Numbered from the stretch's first letter, positions 53,558 through 64,000 are shown. The stretch: 64,000 nucleotides of DNA from Liopterus haemorrhoidalis (GCA_963971575.1 OZ020616.1:6468924-6532923); one strand, 5' to 3'. Notes: a model not told the origin generated them from the sequence alone. Translations and numbers: made by a program.

Positions 53558-54299
53558 ACTCCTATATGACTTATGGTCCACCCTATTTTTGACCCTCGTG
53601 GAATGTGTAGCTAGTTGCACTGTCCATAAGCAGTAATGTCTATGGTTTGGATTTCGGCGGTGGAAGTCCATATTGGAAGTGACACTGTATCATCAGGCAA
53701 CTCGGACGCGATCGCACGCCAGATTCTTCTAAAGCCGATAACAGATGACTGCATCATTCGCCTGTCCTTTCTCTCGGCTTTTTACCGTCCCTTCTATTGT
53801 TTATTTGTGTTTTTTTCATCCCATCGTTAACCCAAAACAAAACAAATCATTTCGAGAAAATATAAACGGATAATTGGAAGATACGAGGAAGAATTTTTTA
53901 ATGAAATAAATTCTTTCTTTGTTAAAGTTGAATGTAATTTTAAGTGCAAATCTTAAAGTTTTTGCAGAACTTTTTTTACTGTTTTAATTTTTGAGGACCT
54001 TAAAAACAATTTTTAAAAAATACAAACGATATTACTACATACAAAAACAGAATTGAGATGCCTTAACAAAAGTGAATGAATGTAAATGCTTTAAAAAGCT
54101 GTTGTTATAATCTAACAAAGTGTAAAAGTAAAATTGATAAATTACTGGCGTGTACCAAGTGGCATTTCATTATTTATTTATTTAATTATTTATAACAACT
54201 TTGACAAAAATAGGTAAAACCCATAATAGGCACTAGAAAAAAAAAAAAAAAAAATACAAAATTATTAAAATAGTATCATAATGAAGAAAAAAATACCAC
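53558..54299. other. Spacer, nothing recognised
   Basis: A somewhat GC-richer stretch at 53590-53760 has an open frame without a recognised motif. The rest is AT-rich with a poly-A tract at about 54238-54254. Confidence 0.35.
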
Positions 54300-54303
54300 T
54301 TAA

Positions 54304-54520
54304 CACGTTCGCGGACAGTACGGCTATAGCCGTCCTAACTTTTTTATTCAAATATACAAATGACGGCTGTGGCAGGTTTTAATTCCATTTAAGTATATGA
54401 AAACTAGTATAAACTGTCCTATCAGGAACATACCAAACACAGTAAATGTCCTATTATAAACAAAAATCTAAAAAAGTGACATTTTGCAAATCTCATTGTA
54501 CAAAACTGTCCGCGAACGTG
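54304..54520. mobile_element. PiggyBac-like MITE with TTAA duplication
   Basis: CACGTTCGCGGACAGT at 54304 and its perfect inverse ending at 54520 are flanked by TTAA at 54300-54303 and 54521-54524. The TTAA target is specific to the piggyBac superfamily. 217 bp, no coding. GGACAGTACGGCTATAGCCG contains a further small palindrome. Confidence 0.9.
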
Positions 54521-54534
54521 TTAAGTGGGTTTTA

Positions 54535-54665
54535 CACGATTCAATTAATTGATAAATTAATTGAAAAAGTTGACATTCAATTAATTGATGTGTGTAAAGC
54601 GTAAAAATTTCGTCAATTAATTGATCAATTAATTGACAAAAAATTTGATCAATTTATTTTGAAAA
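54535..54665. repeat. Cluster of ATTAATTGAT palindromic words
   Basis: CAATTAATTGAT-type words occur at least five times in both orientations within 130 bases, next to TTTTACACG and TGTAAAGCG. The cluster could be subterminal repeats of an unidentified transposon. The words also resemble homeodomain-type ATTA cores, but no gene is nearby. Confidence 0.6.
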
Positions 54666-55004
54666 TAGAACAAGTTCTATTTTTCGTCAATTTTTTATCA
54701 ATTTTTTAGGGAATTCTAGGTATATTTTTATCTGTTAAGATATTGCCAACTGTTTAGTTGTAGCATAACCTCGAAACATATTATTTTTGTTTAAGTGTCA
54801 AATCTAATATAACCTGAGATTCCAGTATAGTACAGACCGTTCGGCTAGACTATGATGAACCGTTCCTGTCCGGTCCAAACATTTTAATGTGGAAATACAT
54901 GATTTTATACATTTGACAATAATACTAGACTGAGGATGATTGGTTTACCAATCGAAACGTCTCGATAAATTGTTTTAATAAATATATGACGAATATGAAA
55001 TAAG

Positions 55005-55045
<41 letters not shown>

Positions 55046-55486
55046 CTTTCTATAATTATGATACTCTAAACCGGGACAAGAACGGGAGCTAGGGCAAAGG
55101 AAAAAATTTAACCACAAAAAATTGTTTTATTTTAATTGTTTTATTAAGTCTTACAAAAGAAATATGCTAATGGTCTGCTGCAGCAGAAATTTAATTATTT
55201 TATTTATTGTACCAGTACAACAAATATTTTTAAGAGCCGGTTCTAACTTATAAATTGTTGTTGCTATACCAATATAATTCAATATTCATTTAGTCAATAA
55301 TCGGGATTTATGAAAATGATTTAAAAAATAGTTTTGTTGCTCTTGTTATAGCCGATAGTGTATGCATGTACATATGTGTTTATAGAGGTTAATTTTTTTA
55401 TTTACGGGTTCATTTGGAGGGCTAAGGTGTCCCCCCCGGGCATTATGACCTTAAGGTCCGGTCTTTCCATCTTAATTTAAAACAAT
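54666..55486. other. Spacer with a (TA)n tract
   Basis: A TA run at 55010-55042. ACTGAGGATGATTGG and GAAACGTCTCGAT near 54930-54965 resemble a motif seen in some retroelement 3' ends, but this is too short to classify. Confidence 0.35.
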
Positions 55487-55681
55487 AGGTAACTATCCGA
55501 CAGATAATGTTATCTGGAACTTTATCTTCTGAATAAATGTCATTACCAAGCAGTGAATTCAATACATCAGTCTTATTATCCGTTAGATAACTATCCGATA
55601 GATACATTTGTATTGAAAGACGGGATGACATTTATTCAGCACAGAAAGTATCATATAACCTTATCTGTCAGATAGTTACCT
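55487..55681. mobile_element. MITE with about 57-bp inverted repeats
   Basis: AGGTAACTATCCGACAGATA at 55487 and its inverse ending at 55681 pair along about 57 bases, through to GAATAAATGTCAT on both arms. GATAACTATCCGATAGATA in the loop repeats the terminal motif. The target duplication is unclear. Confidence 0.85.
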
Positions 55682-55685
55682 GGAG

Positions 55686-56383
55686 CAGTGTTTCCCAACA
55701 GCCGGTCCTGTAGATATATATATAGGGGGAAGCGAGGGAGGGATCTCAAGGTGTATCAAGATAGAGGAAACACGATTTTTCTCGAAATGACGATGTGTGA
55801 GCAAGTTGGGAAAAAAATTTGGTGACCAGAGTTTACCCAAATAATTGGATGGTAGTATTTAAATTTTCGGAATAAACCGGAAGTACAGGATATCAAGGAC
55901 AACTTCGATTTTTTATATAGGAACGTGTGGCGTGTTGGGTATAATTTGATAAAACTTTTGAAAACAAAACATGTTTTTAATATCTGTTACGATTACCTAT
56001 AATGGCTTGCAAGTATTTTTATTTATAAGTGTTCCATTGTTTCAAGTTGCTTTCCATTTTGAACACTTTCGCATCCTTACTCTTTAGCTAACAGTAGCTC
56101 GAAGCATAACAAAATATATTGCAAGTTCAAGTCGTACCTACTTGAAAGTACTTGAAGTACCTCCAACGCGAACTGTTTTATTTAGTTTAAATTAGTTGTC
56201 AAAATAAGTATAATTTTGTTTTATTTAAGTTTAAAAGGTATATTTTAATGAATATAAATGTCATATATTTATGAATATATCTTGCAAAATTGAGCTTTTT
56301 TCTATTATAATTTCATGCTTCGATTTTATATGACTTCGCGGCCTCCCGACGAAGCTTTCACGGCCCCCGGTTGAGAAACGCTG
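55686..56383. mobile_element. Probable hAT element bounded by GTTTC-C/T-CAAC ends
   Basis: CAGTGTTTCCCAACAGCCGG at 55686 and CCCCCGGTTGAGAAACGCTG ending at 56383 are imperfect inverted hAT-type ends. The flanking 8-mers do not match, so the two ends may belong to different insertions. The interior has no transposase motif. Confidence 0.45.
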
Positions 56384-56469
56384 CAGTAGACGACAAGTGT
56401 GTTCAAATATTATAAAGATAGTATTTCGATAGTTTTTTCTTACGCTTAAGACTTATGGATTAAGTTTTT

Positions 56470-56778
56470 ACCCAACCGCTACATACATATACATACATAT
56501 AAGGGAGGTATTGTGATTTTGACATTTTTAAATTTCGATGGATGTCCACGAATTCAGGTTCCTACATAATGTTTTTACTATTTTTAGCATGATGTCTGTC
56601 GGTCTGTCTGTCGGTCCTTGGATACGTGTAAAGCGAATTTGACTAAACGGAATTTTATGAAACCTTATATTTAAGCTTCTCGCACCAATGGCATCAGTTA
56701 ATCAACTTTTGGTAAAAAGCTGTCATCTAGAAATGGAAGATTTTTGGCGGTCAGACCTGTGGTGGCCACAGCTGATTT
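56470..56778 (+). mobile_element. Family B repeat copy B5, internally deleted
   Basis: A degenerate 5' subterminal end (ACCCAACCGC), an expanded ACATACAT stretch, TAAGGGAGGTATTGTGATTT, a short GTCT run at about 56588 and the 3' end GGCGGTCAGACC plus hairpin CTGTGGTGGCCACAG. The middle third between TGTCATCTAGAAATGG and AAGATTTTTGGCGG is deleted. Confidence 0.8.
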
Positions 56779-56899
56779 AAAAAAATATATTTTTACGTTA
56801 TTTTTACTTTATTTTTATAATAGTTATAATACTTAGTAATACTTATTAAATATTTATATTGTCATACGTATATGTAATGTATCCACGGTTCTGGTAAAT

Positions 56900-56980
56900 A
56901 ATTTCTGTGTTAGAGAGTATTTTGTTTAAGTACCTATTTTGTGATGGCGTCCGGTCTTGTGGTGACCACAGCTGATTTTT
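56900..56980 (+). repeat. Family B hairpin-end fragment
   Basis: GATGGCGTCCGGTCTTGTGG and TGACCACAGCTGATTTTT. Only the 3' end survives, about 120 bases beyond B5 in the same orientation. Confidence 0.75.
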
Positions 56981-56984
56981 TATT

Positions 56985-57242
56985 TATATTTTTGCTTTTA
57001 ACTAACAAAACATTCTTACATTCCCAGTTTATAATCCGTACCAGAAACTTTTCAAGATCGGCAAAAAACAATTATCCTGTATCGATCAACTGAGAAATTT
57101 ATTTCTAGAACATATCACACGTCAAGATCCAGATCCAGTGGTGTACGCATAGGGGGTATCTGGGGGATAAATCCCTTCTCCCCGAAATTCGAAAAGAACT
57201 AAACTTATAATTACCCAATTTCAAGATTGCTCGCATTCTCAA
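56985..57242. other. Spacer with a possible hAT left end
   Basis: CAGTGGTGTACGCATAGGGG at about 57139 looks like a hAT left terminus. No matching right end was identified with confidence. Confidence 0.3.
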
Positions 57243-57244
57243 TA

Positions 57245-57640
57245 CAGTCTGTTCCAAACGGTTAAGCGGAACTAAATGGGAATTTCGTTCTTTTAGGTTG
57301 TCACGAGAAGGGACCTTGCTTGGGTAATTTCATTTTTCACGTTGAAATGTCAAAATTTAAAATTCCAACAATGAAACCATGGAAACGAATGACATATGTC
57401 ATTTTTTTACGTATTTTAATGACAAAAAAATAAATAAATGGGAAATTTGTATTAAGAATGACACAAAAAATCATAATATAAAGAAAATGACATTTTAAAA
57501 TGATATTAACCTTAACCAAAAAATGTTTATTGTAAGTATGATTTACAAAGCTTAAACAAAACGGTCGAAAAGTATGATTTAAACGATGAAAGTAACTAGA
57601 TTGCCAAATCTAGTTCCGCCTAACCGTTTGAAACAGACTG
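57245..57640. mobile_element. TA-duplicating MITE with CAGTCTGTT ends
   Basis: CAGTCTGTTCCAAACGGTTA at 57245 and its inverse (TAACCGTTTGAAACAGACTG, ending 57640), flanked by TA at 57243-57244 and 57641-57642. Inverted homology runs about 32 bases. The interior holds several GAAATGTC/GACATTT words. Confidence 0.9.
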
Positions 57641-57654
57641 TACGTATAAATTTC

Positions 57655-57831
57655 GAAGTTGTGAAAAATCCGGGGGCCCCCCGAAATATTTTTATTTTCG
57701 TGAAAAGTGCTCCGCGGCTCAAAAAGTTTGGGAAACTCTGATGTAAAAACAGTAAAAGACGTCGTTGTGGACCGCAAAAATTTGATTATCGGGCAACGTG
57801 CGGTCCGCGGGCCGCCAATTTGACACCCCTG
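57655..57831. mobile_element. Two stacked hAT right ends
   Basis: CAAAAAGTTTGGGAAACTCTG ends at 57740, and GCCGCCAATTTGACACCCCTG ends at 57831. Both are classic hAT termini (inverse of CAGAGTTTCCC and CAGGGGTGTCA). Left partners were not found in the window at a plausible distance with matching ends. Confidence 0.6.
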
Positions 57832-57926
57832 GAATAGAATATTTTTACAGATATTTGTATTTTCTTTTTATAATACTATTTTATTTTTTGACAGTAATTA
57901 TAACTTGATTATGTTGTTTATGATTA

Positions 57927-58223
57927 TAAGCTGTTCATTTTTGTAAGAACACACTAGATCTGGTTATTTTGGTTACTTTTATGGTGTGTTACTGACTTTA
58001 AATGTCAATTAAAAAATATTCATTACGCTGTAAAACCGACTTTAGGTTGATAAGATTATGATCACTATAATTAAGATATAATTTTTCATTATGACATGTC
58101 AAATGGATCGACATTTTAAAAAAGTGACATTTTTTAATACCAACATGACATACAGCTTCAAAGGTGCAAACTATTGAAAACAAAATTCCCTCTTAGTTTG
58201 TTCTTACAAAAGTGAACTGCTTA
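57927..58223. mobile_element. MITE with TAAGC(A/T)GTTCA ends, copy 1
   Basis: TAAGCTGTTCATTTTTGTAA at 57927 and its inverse (TTACAAAAGTGAACTGCTTA, ending 58223) flanked by TA. The left end recurs at 62988. GACATTTT/AAATGTCA words are shared with the MITE at 57245, so the two may be related. Confidence 0.85.
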
Positions 58224-58225
58224 TA

Positions 58226-59148
58226 TTAAACAAATTAATTTTGAAGTATAATTTTGTACTTATAATTTTATTTAAAATTGTCTGGATTCCGAACCCGAAT
58301 CTGAAAAAATTATGTAATTGAACCTGAACCTGAGACCGAACCGAAATTAATATATCGAACCTGAACCTAAATAAATTCAGCTTCAGGTTCATACTTTCAA
58401 TACCACCATACGATTCTTTCGGTAGAACTTGATCATGAAAATTATTTGCGTTTGTTCACACATCGCGTTTTCCAGAAAAAAGAGGTACACTCTTTTGTGT
58501 CTGATGATTAAATAAATGTTTTATCAAATCATTTACCAAATTTTTATTAATATAGAATATTATTGAAACTGAATGATATATGCTTTTTATTTTGAAATTC
58601 ACAGATAAGTCAAAATTTACATTCCATAGAAGAGTATGAATAAGTAACGGTAGTCAAGTGCCATACCCACTTGACCACCAGAGATACCTATCAAATATAT
58701 GAAATATGAACACAACTTACCTACAATACAACATACAGGCATAACTTACAAGATAACTAATAAAAAACTGTAAGTTTAATTTTCAAAAATTAATTTATCA
58801 TTTAAATGTTAAAGGTCGTGTTATATTCTTTAGAAAATTTTACTGTATAAAACATCAATCTTTTCACTTAGATAACATCAAATATGTTTCAAATCTTTTC
58901 ATTGAACAATGAACCTGTGTTCAATGGGTCCTACGCATGTATTAATTTACACATTGGTAGCGCAACTGGGTGGGACCACAGCTTACACACTTGAAAGACA
59001 TATCATTTATATTAGATAACGTTTTTAAATAAAACAAAAATATAAATAGATTTGTTTGTTTGTTGTGATATTTCTATTTGTCATAGTATTTTTGAATGAA
59101 ATTTTACTTTCTGATTACGAAGTAGAGTATTTTATCGACATAAACAAC
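58226..59148. other. Spacer with GAACCTGAACCT repeats
   Basis: 58285-58400 holds degenerate GAACC(T/C)GAA units in both orientations. The rest is AT-rich and unassigned, with slightly GC-richer islands near 58650 and 58930-58990. Confidence 0.4.
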
Positions 59149-59151
59149 TTA

Positions 59152-60315
59152 AGCTGTATTCAGAGCTCTTAAATTAATCGACTGTTCACTGTGCGTTGTG
59201 GATAAGTTTAGTAGATAGTTTTAACGTCTAAAGCCCGGTATTTCTACCTTGAACGATTGCTCGCGTTACCATATGACAAACTTGTTAGTGACTATGAACA
59301 GTGCAGAATGTTATAGCCTATAGTCGATTAATTTTAGAGCTCTGAACTAGAGATGGGTATTTCTGCTCAGTTTGCGTAACCGGATCAGTGGAGGTCGTTC
59401 AGTTTGCTGAGCCGGCTCATTGATCCAGCTCAGTGATCCGGCTCATTGATCCGGTTCATTTATCCGGCTCAGTGATCCAGCTCAGTGATGCGGCTAAGTA
59501 AACGTATCGCCGAGAAACAGGCCGATCAGTTGTGAGTTCTCCCACCGTTCAATATGGTTGTTGGTTTGCAATATATAGGTAGAACGTCGCTCAGGCGGCT
59601 CTTGCATGATATGAACAGAAAGCGGAAAGCGGAGTTGTTTGGTCGAGTGGGATAAATGCGATACAAACGTCGGAGTATTTGCCGCTTTATTACCTTTATT
59701 CTTGTTAATATTCTTAGATGAATTCAAGACATAAAATATGACTTATTGACAATTCTTTTCTCTCTCTCTCTCTATCTCTTTGTTTTCCTCATTATTTTGT
59801 TATAAAGAAATAATGAGGTTAAATAAATAAAAATCTAAGTGAATTATCTAACATATTTGCCGGGTTAATAGTAAACAAACAATTCACTTTATGTAGCTAC
59901 TGTATTTTAAACCAGATGTGTTAAGTTTACGGCGATGTTTATTGCCCTTATAAATCGGACATCTGGGATTTGGGCAATATTTTTAATATTTTTATATAGT
60001 ATGGTTGTAAGAAAGTACAGACAAATCCTATTAGTTTCAAATAGGCTGCCCTACAAATTGATGACAAAATACACTTTACGATAATACATTACAAGCCGAG
60101 TTCTCACGAAGTTCAACATGACATCGATCCAGATCCGGATCATTTCGGTCACTGCTCACAATCGCCAGATCAAATCGTATCCTTGAAACTATGCAGTGAA
60201 CCGTGAGCCAGCTCATTTCAGTTTGGTTAATCGTGTCACTTCGGTCAGTGTAATGAGTCTGCTCAGTGAGCCGGTTCGTTCATGAACTACCCATCTCTAC
60301 TCTGAACGTTCACAT
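59152..60315. mobile_element. Diverged PIF-like MITE split by a hAT
   Basis: AGCTGTATTCAGAGCTCTTA after TTA at 59149-59151 matches the left end of the MITE at 46709. The right side reaches GAGCTCTGAAC, where the hAT has inserted. The terminal bases beyond it are decayed, so the right boundary is approximate. Confidence 0.6.
59348..60299. mobile_element. hAT element with subterminal tandem repeats
   Basis: TAGAGATGGGTATTTC at 59348 and its inverse (GAACTACCCATCTCTA, ending 60299), flanked by a perfect 8-bp duplication CTCTGAAC at 59340-59347 and 60300-60307. 59406-59492 contains about seven 12-13-base units of the type CCGGCTCATTGAT. Related CCGG/GCTCAGTGAGCC words lie at the right end. The interior is AT-rich, and the open minus-strand frame at 59494-59727 shows no hAT motif. 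Confidence 0.93.
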
Positions 60316-60811
60316 TTTTGGCAGACAAATTTTTGAACCGGCAGGCTCGATTTTCAAGACATATTAAAGTCAAAAGAAAAAACTGTCTGTCTTTTTTTTT
60401 TTTTTAATTTCGTATTTAGTAAAATTGTAAGAATCGTTCCGTTTATGTGTGACATTGAGAGGAAAACTATATATCCTTAGTAACATATATCACTCTGCAA
60501 ATAACATTAAGTCGTAATGAAATGTTCATAAAAACATGTTGCAATTATGCTGAAGTATTCTCGACTCCGTTCTGGCATATTCTCTCCAATTGCTACTTCC
60601 TCTTACTCTTCCTATCCTTGCTCTCTCATTCTCTCGTCAACACTCACCTTTTCCGGACAGGACCGGAGCCAGAGAATAATTCAGCAATTCAGAAAACGAT
60701 ATATTCAGTCGACATTAAGAGATACATTCATTTATAATAGATGATAAAGCTATTAAGTTGCTATTTCTGCAATTACTTACAACAGAATATCACAGATTTT
60801 CAATAACATTT
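60316..60811. other. Spacer, nothing recognised
   Basis: Two overlapping open plus-strand stretches at 60522-60744 have no recognised motif. The rest is AT-rich. Confidence 0.35.
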
Positions 60812-60815
60812 TTAA

Positions 60816-61336
60816 CCCTTTACTGCATGAATTTTTATTTTTGGATGAAATAATTCATGAGCATTAGGAATTGGTTCTTATTGATAGAAAAATTAATTAA
60901 AAAAATAAATTTAAAATATTAATTCTTATTTTTATGAAAAAATAATAATTAAAATAATAATTTAGGGTTTGTGCCATGCATGGAACATTATGATTCTACA
61001 TTATGTTACAAAAGAAAATGATTCCGTATTATTTGCTCGTCAATTGTTAGGTGTTCTTCATTAGGGATTAAAAGCAGTTGCCCTCGAATTTTTGAAAGAA
61101 AAGGTCGTATCTTCTAATTGTCCTTTCTCAATAAATTCAGAGTTATCGTTGAAGTGCAAATTCCGCTTGATATCCTCAAATCTATTGCAGCCTATTACAT
61201 GAGATACTACAGGAACCATTGCTGTGTATGTGGCATATATGAACATTCATGAAGTAACGTTCTGATTCAGTTTTAAAAGTAAAACAAAAAATAAAAATCG
61301 GAATGTGCCTTATATGGCATACTATGCGGTAAAGGG
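60816..61336. mobile_element. PiggyBac element, internally deleted
   Basis: CCCTTTACTGCAT at 60816 and ATGCGGTAAAGGG ending at 61336 are inverted repeats with one difference, flanked by TTAA at 60812-60815 and 61337-61340. The CCC-type end plus TTAA is the piggyBac signature. Part of the transposase remains on the minus strand. Confidence 0.92.
61061..61246 (-). pseudogene. PiggyBac transposase fragment
   Basis: The frame reads V-P-V-V-S-H-V-I-G-C-N-R-F-E-D-I-K-R-N-L-H-F, then N-D-N-S. N-R-F-x-x-I-x-R-x-L-H-F-x-D-N is the block preceding the first catalytic Asp in piggyBac transposases. The catalytic core itself is not present. Placement inside TTAA-flanked ends confirms the family. Confidence 0.8.
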
Positions 61337-61359
61337 TTAAGGTATTACTTAAAAAAAAA

Positions 61360-61797
61360 CAGTGGCGAAGGGAGACCTCCGCTAGACTTGCCCTCCCATA
61401 AAAAAATACATATATATATTTTTTTTATTTAAAAAAATATTTAGGTAAATCTTCAAAAATACATCAAATTATGTCCTATACAATTTTTTCTCCAAGGCTT
61501 GGTTTACTAGTTACGAATTTTTTTAAATTTTAAAGTTTAATAACTTCCGTTTCCGGTTTCGGATTTTAATAAAAAACAATAGAGTTCTTCCCAATTATTA
61601 GGAGAATTTTTTAGTACCAGAACGAACTCTTTAAGTTAAACCGTTTTTGAGTTATCGTGTATACACACAGACACACAGACACACAGACACACACATACGG
61701 ACGGCACTTCGAAAATATGTTTTTTGGATTCCCTGGACCATGAAACGTGATCATCCGTCAAAATCTCGACATCGAAAATTTTCGCGATTACAATACT
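61360..61797 (-). mobile_element. Family C repeat C4, 5'-truncated
   Basis: Hairpin end CAGTGGCGAAGGGAGACCTC at 61360, ACTTGCCCTCCC, the CAATAGAGTTCTTCCCAATT block, ACACAGACAC run at about 61665-61692 and ACGGACGGCACTTCG. It stops at CGCGATTACAATACTT, just before the subterminal repeat, where a hAT-like AAATACTT tract begins. Confidence 0.85.
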
Positions 61798-62123
61798 TGA
61801 AAATACTTTAAAAAATACTTAAATAAATATTTAAAATACTTAAATATTTAAAATACTAGGAAATATTTGAAATATGTACTAAGGAAAATAATTAGAATAT
61901 TAGGGAAATATTTCAAAAATAATTGCAAATATTTGACTTCTAAAGTACTTCAAATACTGACATTTTCAGATAAAAAATATCAATATAAATATCACGGAGA
62001 AAGTATTTGAAAATCCACATACCAAGAGCATTTTTTAAATTATTTGAAATATAATATTTCAAATACCAGAAAGTAATTGAAATACTTTTTCAAATAACCT
62101 ATTTCAAATAATCCCAGCTCTAA
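61798..62123. repeat. AAATACTT/AAATATTTG tract with a hAT-like end
   Basis: Degenerate words AAATACTT, AAATATTTG and TTTCAAATA fill about 300 bases and end in TTTCAAATAATCCCAGCTCTA. The terminal AATCCCAGCTCTA is the inverse of a TAGAGCTGGGATT hAT-type end, comparable to the TAGAGATGGG end at 59348. No left end was found. Confidence 0.55.
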
Positions 62124-62522
62124 CTCCACGTTGCTTTTCTTTTCTCCAAAATCTGAAGAGTTCGTTAACAGGACGTCGTTTCAAACGATTGAAGATATAA
62201 AGACAATTCAGAAAATGATAAAGTTGACAATATCGCATCGGTTTTAAACTATTAATGAAGAAATTAACATTGCTGTCAATAGAATGATGCGATATTGTTA
62301 ACTTAAGTTGTTAAATAAATTTATTCAACGATGGTAAAACTGACCGATTGTGAATTGTATTAACAGTTATAATTTATTGATTTATTTATAAATGTTAAAT
62401 AAATATAATTTCAGGAATAACAGGAATTAGTTTATTTAATTTATTAATTTTATGAAGAATTTTAAGAAAATGGTTTTCTGCCATATCGGCCAAACCAATT
62501 GCATCCTAAAGATAAGGGGTGA
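62124..62522. other. Spacer with a small shared repeat
   Basis: 62150-62215 resembles 31888-31960 (CTGAAGAGTTCGTTAA, then TTTCAAACGATT). The rest is unassigned AT-rich DNA. Confidence 0.4.
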
Positions 62523-62525
62523 CTA

Positions 62526-62855
62526 TAGTCCGTTCAAAGGTGAGTATGCACTACAGGACATATGGAGTAGCTTTTTTTCATACTCTCTAATGGGTTTACT
62601 CAATGAAGCTATCCTTTTCTTGCTTGTCGACGTTGCCAGCTCTAAAACGCGCTGATCTGTGAAGACGCAGTATTCTACAAATGGTAATTTGTTTTTGTTG
62701 AGTGTTATTTTGAGTTTTATAAGAGTTGATTTTTGCAAATCATACGAGTTTTTCATATTATTATAGTTGACACATTTAACACTTTTACAACATTTGGCAA
62801 CACCGCTCCCATTTGCCATAAGAGCAATACTGCATACTCACCTTTGAACGGACTA
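62526..62855. mobile_element. TA-duplicating MITE with AGTCCGTTCAAAGG ends
   Basis: TAGTCCGTTCAAAGGTGAGT at 62526 and its inverse ending at 62855 match along about 28 bases. TA lies on both sides (62524-62525, 62856-62857). A minus-strand open frame covers most of it without a recognised motif, and the element ends lie within that frame, so it is treated as chance. Confidence 0.9.
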
Positions 62856-62987
62856 TAATAATTTTCGCCAATATTCGTCTTGTATTATCTACCACATCTT
62901 TCCCCCCTGACTTGAAGAGTGCCAACCTAAAGAAATCATACTTGTTAAAATAAATTCAATAATCAAATTTTATAAGCATTAATGCTA

Positions 62988-63140
62988 TAAGCTGTTCACT
63001 TTTGTAAGAACAAACTAGATCTGGTTATTTTGGTGATTTTTATAGTGTATTACTGACTTTTAGAAACTTGGTTATATTGTAAAAAAAGCTTTACAGGTTT
63101 GGATTAAGTTTGTATTATTTTAGGTTGGTATTATATTTAC
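62988..63140 (+). repeat. Left-end fragment of the TAAGCTGTTCA MITE family, copy 2
   Basis: TAAGCTGTTCACTTTTGTAA and ACTAGATCTGGTTATTTTGG match the copy at 57927 closely. Homology fades after about 63070 and no right end is seen. Confidence 0.75.
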
Positions 63141-63758
63141 AAAATATTTAAGATGTCACTATTCAAAATGAAATATGACAAATTATATTTTTTAAATGAC
63201 ATATTTATAATCTTGTAACAGATTTATTAATAATTGAAAATTTTATTACATGAAAAAAACTATGATTGAACTAAACTAAAAATTAAACAATTTAACATGA
63301 AATAGTTTGTGTAAACTACGTCCTTAAATATAAAGTAACGTTACTTTATACTTTTGTTGTTTTTGTTAAAAACGTCTGCAACGTCTCTGTGTTATGAAGT
63401 AAAATGCTGCCAGTAAAAGTGAATGTAGCGTAGGCAGAGTGCCCCACATTGACTTGTCAGAAGGGGTTGAATTATTACATCCCTACATATTTTTTAAGCG
63501 TTACAACATTTACTCTTGAGCAGTAACAGTTTGCGTTACATGAAATTGCGAAAATTAATTAAAAACATTACTATATTTTACTTCAAAATAAATAAATTTA
63601 AAAAAATATGTTTTAGTTTTTTTTTCGGGAAAAATACGCACTTTCCTCAGAAAACTGTTATTAGAGCTGCAGAAAAGATATATATGTATGTAGACATTAG
63701 CGAGAACTGTGTGAGAATTGCCAATTTCTTTAATATAAACGAAACTGACTTTTCTAAT
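63141..63758. other. Spacer, nothing recognised
   Basis: AT-rich. The open frames here overlap the start of family C on both strands and have no motif. Confidence 0.35.
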
Positions 63759-63760
63759 AT

Positions 63761-64000
63761 TTTTACTTGCCCGACCTTAATATATAAGGGGCCAGTATTG
63801 TAATCGCGAAAATTTTCGATGTCGAGATTTTGAATGATGACCACGTTTCATGGTCCAGGGAATCCAAAAAACCTATTTTCGAAGTGCCGTCCGTATGTGT
63901 GTGTGTCTGTGTGTGTGTCTGTGTGTCTGTGTGTCTGTGTGTCTGTGTGTCTGTGAGTATACACGATAACTCAAAAACGGTTTAACTTAAAGAGTTCGTT
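63761..64000 (+). mobile_element. Family C repeat C5, cut by the window end
   Basis: Starts TTTTACTTGCCCGACCTTAA, continues GGGGC-AGTATTGTAATCGCG, TTTCATGGTCCAGGGAATCC, CGAAGTGCCGTCCGTATG and a GTGTCT run at 63898-63955. The microsatellite is on the 5' side here, and the hairpin end lies beyond the window. Confidence 0.88.

Noticed and set aside
54900..54990. Penelope-like 3' motif
   Set aside because: Only about 15 bases resemble such ends, with no coding remains nearby.

Overview
This is a eukaryotic, visibly AT-rich window that reads as insect (or at least arthropod) repeat DNA. The evidence is the mixture of mariner, DD41D, Tc1, hAT, piggyBac, PIF/Harbinger, pogo and Helitron/Helentron relics with LINE 3' ends and a tRNA-derived SINE. 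I found no host protein-coding gene, no rRNA and no canonical tRNA gene. The insect order cannot be fixed from the sequence.

Layout. 1-5 kb: LINE remnants, one invaded by a mariner that was in turn invaded by a hAT element. 5-8 kb: a SINE, a MITE half, a Harbinger fragment and an internally deleted Tc1. 8-15.3 kb: a dense block of microsatellite-bearing repeats (called family A and family B here), a 575-bp fold-back element and a three-layer MITE nest. 16.7-22 kb: a hAT-like MITE, a mariner carrying a DD41D transposon, and an internally deleted DD41D copy. 22-25.4 kb: chimeric repeats (families B and C) and hAT ends. 26.3-31.8 kb: a MITE, two back-to-back mariners, a TA-MITE, another mariner and a LINE reverse transcriptase. 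32.6-37.6 kb: SINE, family C and family A repeats holding a 2.6-kb Helitron with internal tandem repeats. 37.7-42 kb: LINE end, nested MITEs, mariner, family A with a hAT, Tc1. 43-44.3 kb: the best gene in the window, an open 362-aa DD41D transposase between perfect 30-bp terminal repeats. 44.5-50 kb: hAT transposase pseudogene, mariner with a PIF-like MITE, hAT with a pogo element, and a second DD41D lineage with very long terminal repeats. 50-57 kb: families A, B and C again plus piggyBac-like and hAT-like MITEs. 57-64 kb: MITEs, a hAT with subterminal repeats, a piggyBac carrying a transposase fragment, and family C running off the window end.

The unifying observation is three repeat families, A, B and C. 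Each has a subterminal inverted repeat near both ends, a GTCT/GTCC/GTGT microsatellite close to one end and a short hairpin at the other end. That is the architecture known for Helentron-associated non-autonomous elements (DINE-1/HINE type). They insert into each other, form chimeras with exchanged interiors, and several family A copies carry a tRNA-like pol III promoter module whose body differs between copies. How elements might work together is inference: the intact DD41D transposase could mobilise the deleted copy that shares its ends, while the Helentron-like families would need a Rep/helicase encoded elsewhere, since none is present here.
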